NCBI GenBank assembly: GCA_018698675.1
Contig: JABIPA010000017.1
Coordinates: 1 to 43,154, forward strand
Length of the DNA: 43,154 nt
Origin: a bacterium
GTDB taxonomy: Bacteria; Margulisbacteria; Marinamargulisbacteria; JABIPA01
Reading direction: 5' to 3'
Each line of letters opens with the position of its first letter. Position 1 is the stretch's first letter. Under the pieces are notes generated by a model. It saw nothing but the letters and a program-made list of their open reading frames with translations, was not told the origin of the DNA and ran no database searches. Shown here one piece after another: positions 1-7,493 of the stretch. The position numbers were made by a program, and so were the translations under genes.

Positions 1-660
1 ACTATCAGCAATAAGTTTCAAATCGTCGCTATCTAATTCTTGGCAATCGTTAAGAATATATCCCAATAACGGAATATTTCTTCTCAATATAGAATCTATA
101 GTCATTAATCCGTGGTTCAAACACCCCAACTTATTACCAATAACTAAAATAACTGGAATCTTCAATTCTTGTACCACATCTATAAGTAAATGTTCAGAAT
201 CAAGAGGTACGAACGCGCCTCCCAAACCTTCAACAATAACAGTCTCAAACGATTCGGAAAGTGAAAAATAAGATTGTTTTATCTCTTCAAGGGAAACAAG
301 AGAGGATTCTAACGAAGCACATAAATTTGGAGCACCCGGAAACTCAAATTCGAATGGAGACCTATCATTAGAAAAGAGTCTCCACTCATCAAGCACCTGC
401 TTCACAAACAACTTAGATTCTTTATTCTTATCTAGAATAGACGCTTGAACAATCGACTCATGAACACGTAAGTCCAAATCATTTTGAGAAAGTCCTGTTT
501 GTATCCATTTTTGAGTAACTATTTTCCGAAGTCGTGACCGATTATTTAAAGATTTACCCGAAGATGATCCAAATATTTCTAAAAAACAGGCTAAAATCAG
601 ACCTGATATCCGAGTTTTCCCTATTTCAGTATCTGTTCCGAGAACAATTAAATTATCCAA
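1..660 (-). CDS. bioD: Dethiobiotin synthetase, partial (C-terminus cut by window edge)
   Basis: BioD closes the ureido ring of dethiobiotin from 7,8-diaminopelargonate, CO2 and ATP in the cytoplasm, the step before biotin synthase. Translating the minus strand from a TTG codon at 658-660 gives a P-loop GTDTEIGKT at residues 8-16, and later the family's EGLGGAFVPL loop. 220 residues are visible and the family is about 220-230 long, so only the last few residues are missing. No ATG or GTG lies in frame near the start, and an AAAGG ribosome-binding stretch precedes the TTG, so TTG is the likely start. It lies 35 bp downstream of bioB on the same strand, so the two are probably co-transcribed. 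Seen: motifs. Family knowledge: function. Confidence 0.9.
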   Translation of the reverse strand, partial: MDNLIVLGTDTEIGKTRISGLILACFLEIFGSSSGKSLNNRSRLRKIVTQKWIQTGLSQNDLDLRVHESIVQASILDKNKESKLFVKQVLDEWRLFSNDRSPFEFEFPGAPNLCASLESSLVSLEEIKQSYFSLSESFETVIVEGLGGAFVPLDSEHLLIDVVQELKIPVILVIGNKLGCLNHGLMTIDSILRRNIPLLGYILNDCQELDSDDLKLIADS

Positions 661-695
661 AAAATAGCCTTTTTATACGTTTACAAGACTGAAGT

Positions 696-1691
696 CTAAG
701 AGTTTACAGGCTGAGGTTCAGATTCTTTCGCTTTTAATCCCAAAGTCGTTAGCATATCAATATCATGCTTCCATTCTGGATTCCCAGTCGTTAATAATTT
801 CTCACCAGTAAACAAAGAATTCGCTCCTGCTAAAAAAGCTAACGCCTGTACTTCTTTAGACAAACCTAATCGTCCTGCACTCAATCGAACTTTAGATTTT
901 GGTAAAAGAATTCTAGCAATTGCAATCATTCGAACCCATTCCGTAGGATCAATAACCTCTTGGTTTTCCAATGGTGTTCCTTTTACTGGAACAAGCGCAT
1001 TAATAGGAACACTTTCAGGTTGAGGTGATAAGTTCGCAAGCGTTAAAATAAACTGCTTTCTATCCTCTATAGATTCACCCATCCCAATGATTCCTCCACT
1101 GCAAACTGAAATTCCTGCTCCAGATATATAGTCTAACGTCTTCAATCGATCGTTATAAGTTCTGGTTCCAATAACTTGTTTGTAAAAGCCTTCAGACGAA
1201 TCTATATTATGATTATACGCTGTTAATCCAGCTTTTTTTAACTTCTTCGCTTGGTCTTCATTTAACATACCTAGTGTACAACACACCTCTAAACCCATTG
1301 AGTTAACTCGATGAACCGACTCCAAAATCGTATCGAAATCCGAATTGTCCTTAACTTCTCTCCATGCGGCGCCCATACAAAAACGAGTAGACCCATTATC
1401 TTTTGCTTGTTGTGCAGATTCTACAATTTCTTCTGTCCCCATCATCTTCTGTTTTTCAACATCAGTATTATATCTAGCTGCTTGTGGACAATATCCACAG
1501 TCTTCAGAACATCCGCCTGTTTTTACAGAAAGCAACGTACACAATTGTACTTCTGTAGGATCATGATTTTCTCTATGAACCGTAGCTGCTTTATAAACTA
1601 ACTCTAAAAATGGTAATGCAAACAACTCATCAACTTGAGCCTTCTCTATTGTTTCATTTGTATTCTTTTGTGTTTTTTTTAAGTTTTCCAC
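696..1691 (-). CDS. bioB: Biotin synthase
   Basis: Radical-SAM enzyme that inserts sulfur into dethiobiotin to make biotin, using a [4Fe-4S] cluster for SAM cleavage and a sacrificial [2Fe-2S] cluster. The radical-SAM cysteines are C61, C65 and C68 in GGCSEDCGYCPQ. The family hallmarks SGGIIGMGE and RLSAGRLGLSKE are also present. The 331-residue length is normal. The gene starts 6 bp after the stop of the murG-like gene and is followed by bioD, so biotin genes are read from a transcript that begins in or upstream of a peptidoglycan gene. No bioA, bioF or bioC is in the window; bioA/F may lie beyond the left edge. Confidence 0.96.
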   Translation of the reverse strand: MENLKKTQKNTNETIEKAQVDELFALPFLELVYKAATVHRENHDPTEVQLCTLLSVKTGGCSEDCGYCPQAARYNTDVEKQKMMGTEEIVESAQQAKDNGSTRFCMGAAWREVKDNSDFDTILESVHRVNSMGLEVCCTLGMLNEDQAKKLKKAGLTAYNHNIDSSEGFYKQVIGTRTYNDRLKTLDYISGAGISVCSGGIIGMGESIEDRKQFILTLANLSPQPESVPINALVPVKGTPLENQEVIDPTEWVRMIAIARILLPKSKVRLSAGRLGLSKEVQALAFLAGANSLFTGEKLLTTGNPEWKHDIDMLTTLGLKAKESEPQPVNS

Positions 1692-1697
1692 TGTCTT

Positions 1698-2834
1698 TTA
1701 CCTCTTTATAACTGAACGTAACGTATCTTCGATAATTGATGCGCTATCCAGAAGTTTAAAAGATTTCATCCGATTTATGAAATCATTCTTTTTAATAAGT
1801 CCTTCATTCAACAAAACTCGAACCGCTTCTTTTGTTAAATCCTTCTCTTCGATCATCATGCTCATTCCTTTTTTGACAAAAAAAGCAGCATTCGAAAGTT
1901 GCTCCCCTCGACTCGCATTTAATGATAAAGGAACCAAAATATGAACTTTCCGTGCCGCGAGTAACTCATATACGGAATTAGACCCAGATCTCGACACTAC
2001 GATGTCAGCCCACGCCAACGCGCTTCCAAAATCATCAATATATTCTTTTTGGACGTAATCATCCGATTTTTTAACCAATTCAGTCGTTTTCCCGGTCCCA
2101 CAAACATGTAAAATATTATAGTTGCTACTCAATTCATCGGAAAAACATTCAAAAAATAGGTTCAACAAAACAGAGCCTAACCCGCCTCCTACAATCAAAA
2201 GGTTCTGTTTCGATTTATATAAAGTGGTCTCTCGATTGGAAAAATATGAATGTATAAGAGAAACGTCAGACGTTTTAACCTTTTTTCGTAATGGCGTTCC
2301 AGACAATACTTTTTTTTCACTGACTAATCGGCATTGATTTAAAGCCTCTTCAAAAGTAAAGCAAAAACGTTTAACAAAAGGTTGCGATAACTTTGAAGTT
2401 AAGCCCATCGTCATATCGGATTCATGAGCAACCACAGGAATATTTAAAATCCATGCCGAAAAAACAACAGGAAAGCTTACAAAACCACCTTTAGAAAACA
2501 AGACCTGCGGCCGCAATTTAATTAAAAAGTAAAATGATTGAAGAATACCTACGCAAACATTAAAAACATCGAAAAAATTTTGAAAACTAAAGTATCGTCT
2601 TAACTTGCCTGAGCGAATAGAAAAATAAGATGAGAGTATTCCATTGTCTAAAAACTCCTGAACGAGGTCACGTTCGACGCCATTTTTAGATCCTATATAA
2701 AAAAATTCATAATCCTTAGATCCAAGTTTATCTGAAAAATGCTCGATTACGCCCAAATTAGGAGTCACATGTCCCGAGGAGCCTCCTCCTGTGAATGCAA
2801 TGATTAGTTTATCTATCGATTTTTTATAATACAT
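1698..2834 (-). CDS. murG: UDP-GlcNAc:lipid I N-acetylglucosaminyltransferase (MurG)
   Basis: MurG adds GlcNAc to undecaprenyl-pyrophosphoryl-MurNAc-pentapeptide (lipid I) at the inner face of the cytoplasmic membrane to make lipid II. The N-terminal glycine-rich loop GGGSSGHVTP (residues 16-25) matches the family GGTGGHxxP signature with some drift. The C-terminal nucleotide-sugar site SRSGSNSVYELLAARKVHILVPL followed by ASRGEQLSNA resembles the Firmicutes-type MurG branch. The 378-residue length is a little above the common 350-365. No other mur/fts genes flank it; instead bioB-bioD follow. It is divergent from the collar-protein operon. A related GT28 enzyme is possible, but MurG is the best call. 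Confidence 0.85.
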   Translation of the reverse strand: MYYKKSIDKLIIAFTGGGSSGHVTPNLGVIEHFSDKLGSKDYEFFYIGSKNGVERDLVQEFLDNGILSSYFSIRSGKLRRYFSFQNFFDVFNVCVGILQSFYFLIKLRPQVLFSKGGFVSFPVVFSAWILNIPVVAHESDMTMGLTSKLSQPFVKRFCFTFEEALNQCRLVSEKKVLSGTPLRKKVKTSDVSLIHSYFSNRETTLYKSKQNLLIVGGGLGSVLLNLFFECFSDELSSNYNILHVCGTGKTTELVKKSDDYVQKEYIDDFGSALAWADIVVSRSGSNSVYELLAARKVHILVPLSLNASRGEQLSNAAFFVKKGMSMMIEEKDLTKEAVRVLLNEGLIKKNDFINRMKSFKLLDSASIIEDTLRSVIKR

Positions 2835-2939
2835 AATTATTTTATTTTTACTCGATACTCTATAATAGAAGATAAATTGCTCAGTTGGATAGGTATATAT
2901 TTTTGTTCTGATAGTTAGAAATAAAGAAATAAATAGTAT

Positions 2940-2967
2940 TTACCTCATTTTCATATTAAATTATAAT
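2940..2967 (+). promoter_or_regulatory. Sigma-70-type promoter for the collar/HTTM operon
   Basis: TTACCT at 2940-2945 and a perfect TATAAT at 2962-2967 are separated by 16 bp. Initiation near 2974 would give a leader of about 50 nt to the ATG at 3026. This is the best promoter-like match in the 191-bp divergent spacer between murG and the operon. In such AT-rich DNA chance matches are common, so the call is moderate. Confidence 0.45.
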
Positions 2968-3025
2968 AAATTTTATTATCTATTTAATAAGTCATAAAAT
3001 CATTAACTTAGGATACGTATAACAC

Positions 3026-4030
3026 ATGCCAATTAAAAACAAATTAGACCCAGCAATAATTATAATTTCTATAGTTTTGTTAGGATCCATTTTTATTTTT
3101 GGGGCAGCTGAAGGTACAAACAAAGCCATGTTAAATAACAAAGTTATGACATTCACAAATGGGTCTGGTTTTACAGCTACAACATTAGAAATAATAGACT
3201 CGTCTTCAGGAGATATTTCTACAAAAGAATATATTCAAGCTACAACACGATTAATGATTGAAGGGGCTGTAATTGATACTTCTTTAAAAGCATTATCAAC
3301 AGGAATTGGCGATGGAGAATCTGCAATTAAAACTCACTACAACGGTATTTTTACAGGATCAGTAGTAGCATTTTCATATGCACCGGACCCGTCAACTGGT
3401 TGGTTACTCTGCGATGGCTCCGTTTTAACAACAAGTCCTACTGACTACAGCTCATTAATCGCCAAACTGGGAACTGCATGGGGAGCAACTGGGCAACTCC
3501 CAGACTTAAGAGGTCGCTATGTATTTGGTACAGCCGTAGGGGTGAGTGGTACTGACAGCTGGAGAATAAATGATGGTCACACAAGTGTAAATGACGTTGG
3601 TGCACATGAGCACAATGTAACATCAACGTCTTCGGGAGGTATAAATACAAGTTCTGATAGAATTGACGCCGGTTCCGGGTCTGGATCACATATTCACAAT
3701 GCGACGGGAATGGTTAATATGACCTCATTTGGAACTTTATTTAGAAAAGATGAGGCTTCTTCTCAATATCGTTCAAGCGGATCAAATTTAAATGCGGACT
3801 CATCTCACACCTATGGGTTCGGAGTTGCTACAACGGCAACAACTCGAACAGATTCTACAGGGTCTAACCTAAATAACTTAAGTCACACGCATTTTATTCC
3901 TCAAGACGAAATAGCGATACCTGCAGGGTCTCTAGGATCTACACCTGCATATTCTTCAGAAACTCGTCCTTTAAACGCTGCCGTTTACTTTTGCATTTAT
4001 TCGGGAGTTGGCGCTGATGTTGATCCATAA
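3026..4030 (+). CDS. Exported phage-tail-collar-domain protein, paralogue 1
   Basis: A 334-residue protein with an N-terminal hydrophobic anchor (about residues 10-27), then a box FTNGSGF at 43-49 shared with the next two proteins. The tail-collar domain follows: GSVVAFSY at 111-118, GWLLCDGS at 125-132, LPDLRGRYVFGT at 158-169. A His-rich, Ser/Gly-rich beta region carries HEH, HIH and HTH pairs, and the C-terminal ETRPLNAAVYFCIY is typical of tail-collar/MdpB-like proteins. Family members are phage fibre tips and poorly understood bacterial secreted proteins. No phage genes are nearby. It opens a five-gene operon, 13 bp before paralogue 2. Surface display is inferred; the role is unknown. 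Confidence 0.8.
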   Translation: MPIKNKLDPAIIIISIVLLGSIFIFGAAEGTNKAMLNNKVMTFTNGSGFTATTLEIIDSSSGDISTKEYIQATTRLMIEGAVIDTSLKALSTGIGDGESAIKTHYNGIFTGSVVAFSYAPDPSTGWLLCDGSVLTTSPTDYSSLIAKLGTAWGATGQLPDLRGRYVFGTAVGVSGTDSWRINDGHTSVNDVGAHEHNVTSTSSGGINTSSDRIDAGSGSGSHIHNATGMVNMTSFGTLFRKDEASSQYRSSGSNLNADSSHTYGFGVATTATTRTDSTGSNLNNLSHTHFIPQDEIAIPAGSLGSTPAYSSETRPLNAAVYFCIYSGVGADVDP

Positions 4031-4043
4031 AAATCAATGAATA

Positions 4044-5144
4044 ATGAAAGAAAAAATTACTATGATTAAACAAATATTAAACAAACCACTATTTCAATTA
4101 GCATTATTAATGATGTTCTTACCTTTATGTCTTTCTGTTATGGAAAAAACCTGGAAGATTTATGGAGTTGATGCTTATTTTAATAATGAATCATTTGTAT
4201 TTGATAATGGTTCTGGTTTCATAGAAACAGAAATACAAGAAACAGGATGCGCTGACTCTGCAACAAAAACGTGGATGCTTAAAGCAATACAAAACCTAAA
4301 ATTAGTTGATGGGACTGATCTAGCAGATATTTCAGGAAGCTCAGCTACATACCTTACAGAAGTTTGGACTGGCGCTATTATGCCTTTTGCCGGCCCAGTT
4401 GGTCCTGGATGGCTCATATGTGACGGAAGTGAGTACCCTGTAGGCCCAAATACAAACTGTAAATATAGAACATTATTTTCTAAGTTAGCAAATGGTGCTG
4501 ATTTCGATGCAGGAGGTGGAACTCCTCTTTGGGGAACTTCAGGTACAACTGGAAGTAGTTATGCCGACTATGAAGGTACTTTAAAAGTACCTGACTTAAG
4601 AGGATACTTTTTAAGAGGAAGCGATGCGACCTCATTGGTAAGTAACACAGCTGTCGGTAGAGATTCATCATATACACAACGTCATCTATCTCCAGATTTC
4701 AGTGCAAACGATAGTCTTGGAGAAAAACAAAAAACAACAAATCTTGCGACAGGAGATGTTATTCTAAATAGTAACAGCTTCCCAGTAGGTACTTATCAAG
4801 GATATACATATGGAAGTCATAGTGAGCATGAACTTGAAATACCCACTATGCCTTTGGGAAACTCAGACGCTATACATAATCATACATATAATCTCACAAA
4901 CTCCAACAAAACTGGTCCCGTTGGAAGCTGGTCAAATGTATGGGAAGACGATAACTATGTTTATAACAGAGGAAATATTACTACCCTTAACACCCCACTA
5001 ACATATATATCTGGCGGCACATCCACATTGGGAGTATCAACAACACATACACATACAATTACGCCGGATTTGTCAGTAACGAACAATGTCGAACTAGAAA
5101 CCCGTCCTAAGAACGCGTCAGTTTATTTCTATATAAAGTATTAA
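4044..5144 (+). CDS. Exported phage-tail-collar-domain protein, paralogue 2
   Basis: A 366-residue paralogue of the preceding protein. A hydrophobic N-terminal segment (about residues 15-32) is followed by the shared box FDNGSGF at 53-59, directly trailed by a Glu-rich stretch ETEIQETG. The collar domain shows AIMPFAGP, GWLICDGS near 123-130, LKVPDLRGYFLRG, several His pairs (HNH, HTHTH), and a C-terminal ETRPKNASVYFYI. An internal ATG six codons in (4062) is an alternative start that keeps the hydrophobic segment. It is 13 bp after paralogue 1 and 3 bp before paralogue 3. Tandem duplication followed by strong divergence is the simplest origin. Function unknown. Confidence 0.8.
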   Translation: MKEKITMIKQILNKPLFQLALLMMFLPLCLSVMEKTWKIYGVDAYFNNESFVFDNGSGFIETEIQETGCADSATKTWMLKAIQNLKLVDGTDLADISGSSATYLTEVWTGAIMPFAGPVGPGWLICDGSEYPVGPNTNCKYRTLFSKLANGADFDAGGGTPLWGTSGTTGSSYADYEGTLKVPDLRGYFLRGSDATSLVSNTAVGRDSSYTQRHLSPDFSANDSLGEKQKTTNLATGDVILNSNSFPVGTYQGYTYGSHSEHELEIPTMPLGNSDAIHNHTYNLTNSNKTGPVGSWSNVWEDDNYVYNRGNITTLNTPLTYISGGTSTLGVSTTHTHTITPDLSVTNNVELETRPKNASVYFYIKY

Positions 5145-5147
5145 ACT

Positions 5148-6134
5148 ATGAAAATAATAAATAAAACTCTTTTAATTACTATCATCTTTAAGCTAATCGT
5201 TATAGGTACTTCATTAAATGCTGAGACTAGCGGTGCAGGAACCTTTTCTAATGAAAAACTAGAATTCGTTAATGGATCATCTTTTACAGAAATTGAACAG
5301 TCCGGATCTTATTATATTAACGCCAGCACAGATATTGTTCTATCTGACGGAACTACCAAAGTTAGTGAATCGCTTGCCACCTTAGCTCCTTTTTTAGGAG
5401 CGATAGTTATGTACGCAAATACGACAACATCTACAATTTCCGGGTTAGATATTGCCAACTTTTCAAATGCTATATACATGAGCGTCATACCATGTGATGG
5501 AAGAGAAGTCACTGCAAATTGGTTTCCTGGTTTAAAAGAAATCGTGGGTACAAACTGGGGAACCCCTTTAGATTCTAATCGTTTCGTTGTCCCAGTTCTC
5601 GACAATTTTTACTTAAGAGGAGACGAATTATCTGGAGGCACGTTGCCAAATCCAGATCCCGCACGAGACATAAACTATGATACAAGAAATAGTTCTGTAA
5701 CCTTTGATGGTTCTACAAAATCAGGAGTGGGATCTTACCAAAATTATCAACTTCAAACACATAAACATTCCATGACTGGAACGACCATATCTACGGATGT
5801 AAACACGGCTACACATACTCATTCAACAGCCTCTGAAGTTTTCGTTGCAAGTACTGGTTCTGGACAAGCAGGAAGTAACGAAAATCAAAACTGGCCAATT
5901 ACAGTCTATCCAACGACGACATCTGGAGGGCAAACCATATCCTCAGAAGTAGAAGGAACTGATACATCAGTGCATTCACATAACCTTACTGACTTTCCAT
6001 CCAGCACGACGATTATTTCAACAGACTCTATTTCTGGAGGCGATGACCCGAAACTACAGTCTTTTGGGCTTACAATGTTTATTTTCGCTGGTCCTTATGA
6101 CGATGATGCCGTTAACGAAGAATTGGGTTTATAG
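5148..6134 (+). CDS. Exported tail-collar-like protein, paralogue 3 (diverged)
   Basis: A 328-residue protein with a signal peptide (hydrophobic about 7-22, cleavage plausible after the LNA at 23-25), then the shared box FVNGSSF at 40-46 followed by Glu-containing TEIEQSG. The collar core is recognisable but degraded: GAIVMYAN, SVIPCDGRE in place of GWLxCDGS, and FVVPVLDNFYLRG in place of VPDLRGxFLRG. His pairs HKH, HTH and HSH remain. The usual ETRPxN ending is replaced by LQSFGLTMFIFAG. It is the most divergent of the three and the closest in position to the HTTM genes, whose first start lies 18 bp downstream. Role unknown. Confidence 0.75.
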   Translation: MKIINKTLLITIIFKLIVIGTSLNAETSGAGTFSNEKLEFVNGSSFTEIEQSGSYYINASTDIVLSDGTTKVSESLATLAPFLGAIVMYANTTTSTISGLDIANFSNAIYMSVIPCDGREVTANWFPGLKEIVGTNWGTPLDSNRFVVPVLDNFYLRGDELSGGTLPNPDPARDINYDTRNSSVTFDGSTKSGVGSYQNYQLQTHKHSMTGTTISTDVNTATHTHSTASEVFVASTGSGQAGSNENQNWPITVYPTTTSGGQTISSEVEGTDTSVHSHNLTDFPSSTTIISTDSISGGDDPKLQSFGLTMFIFAGPYDDDAVNEELGL

Positions 6135-6152
6135 TCTTTACGTTTAATAGGC

Positions 6153-7493
6153 ATGTTACAGTTCTATAATTCAACATCTAAACTTCCTATAACATGGTTT
6201 CAATTTATTTTTGGACTATATTTTTCAATCTATAATTTTAAACATTTATACCTTAACTGGTTACCAGATCTATATACAAAACCAAATTTCCACTCTACAT
6301 ATCCTTTTTTTCCATTTCACCTATCGTTACCTTTGTTTCTACATATACTTCTTTATACAGTACTTATCAGCTGCGGACTTGGCATCGCATTCAATTATCG
6401 AGAAAAATTTTGTACTATCGTCGCTTTAAGTATTTCTATTTTTTACTTTGTATCTGATAGGCTTTATTATTCTGATTTTGCATACCTAAGTTTATTATTT
6501 CTTTTTTGTATATTGATCATCAATTGGGCTACTCATTCAGGAAACTCGGTTCCTATATGGAAGCTTCTGTTAATAAGGGCTCTATTTTGGACCGTCTCAT
6601 TTATATCTCTAATTCAATTAATGGGTAATGACTTTTTAGAAACATATGTATGGGTATCCCGAGTTGAAATATTTAAATTCCATTCATTTTTAAGTCAATT
6701 ATCTAACGTGTCGTTTGCAAAGTTTGGTGTTTATTTCATTATTATTTTATATAGCATTTGCTTAATATTTCTATTAACGAAAAAATTAAAAAAAACAGGA
6801 CTATTTTTATGGTTTATTCTTCAAATTAGTCTATATATACTTTTTTACAAATTCGAATTACAAGTTTCTCGATCCAACTTTCCAATACTAATGATAATAG
6901 GAAGCATCTCATTTATTGAAGAAGAGTGGGCGCTTTCTTTTAAGACTAAGATTCTAAATTGCCTTAAAAGAACAACTACACCAAATAAAAAAGAAATAAA
7001 ACTAGAAAAGTCTCAACAAGGTTTCAAAACAAAAAAACTAACAACGATTGGATTAATATGCCTTCTTCTATTTATGTCTATCCAAATACTTTTACCGCTA
7101 AGAGGTTACATTGTCGGTCATCGCGAAAGAGAATGGACAAATGCTCAGAATATTTTTTCTTGGCGAATGAAATTAAAACAGTTTTATTTCTATGGCCATT
7201 TATCTGTAAAAAATCCAGCCACAGGTCTTGTCGAAAATATTAGTATTTATGACTATCATTTGCCATCAGGTTCATTTCGAATGGGTTCTCCATACTCTAT
7301 ACTAAAATTTTCCCAATTTTTAGAAAAAAAATACAATGAAGCAGGGTATCCAAATGTAGAAATTTATGGATTTATTCTAGCCCGATTAAATAATGACACA
7401 GTCTATAAACCACTTATTAATTCAACTATTGATTTAACTAAAGTTAAGTATAACTATTTTTCTAAAAACGATTGGATTCTTCCTTATGATTAA
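6153..7493 (+). CDS. HTTM / vitamin K-dependent gamma-carboxylase-family membrane protein, probable pseudoenzyme
   Basis: A 446-residue protein with many membrane segments in its first two thirds and a soluble C-terminal part that contains the family motif around residues 309-335 (QILLPLRGYI, then WTNAQNIFSWRMKL; compare PLRxxL...WTxxGxxFSWRM in carboxylase relatives). Aligned by eye with the next gene, the segment that should hold the catalytic His reads YYSDFAYL (F109 in place of His) and the segment that should hold the catalytic Lys reads ISLIQLMG (Q155 in place of Lys). It may therefore be a non-catalytic partner of the overlapping downstream paralogue. The family is well supported by the C-terminal motif; the inactive status is inference. 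Confidence 0.7.
   Translation: MLQFYNSTSKLPITWFQFIFGLYFSIYNFKHLYLNWLPDLYTKPNFHSTYPFFPFHLSLPLFLHILLYTVLISCGLGIAFNYREKFCTIVALSISIFYFVSDRLYYSDFAYLSLLFLFCILIINWATHSGNSVPIWKLLLIRALFWTVSFISLIQLMGNDFLETYVWVSRVEIFKFHSFLSQLSNVSFAKFGVYFIIILYSICLIFLLTKKLKKTGLFLWFILQISLYILFYKFELQVSRSNFPILMIIGSISFIEEEWALSFKTKILNCLKRTTTPNKKEIKLEKSQQGFKTKKLTTIGLICLLLFMSIQILLPLRGYIVGHREREWTNAQNIFSWRMKLKQFYFYGHLSVKNPATGLVENISIYDYHLPSGSFRMGSPYSILKFSQFLEKKYNEAGYPNVEIYGFILARLNNDTVYKPLINSTIDLTKVKYNYFSKNDWILPYD

Noticed and set aside
3026..6134. Prophage tail module
   Set aside because: Collar domains are present, but there are no capsid, terminase, baseplate, lysis or integrase genes. The proteins carry export signals, which phage fibres do not have, and they are followed by HTTM genes.
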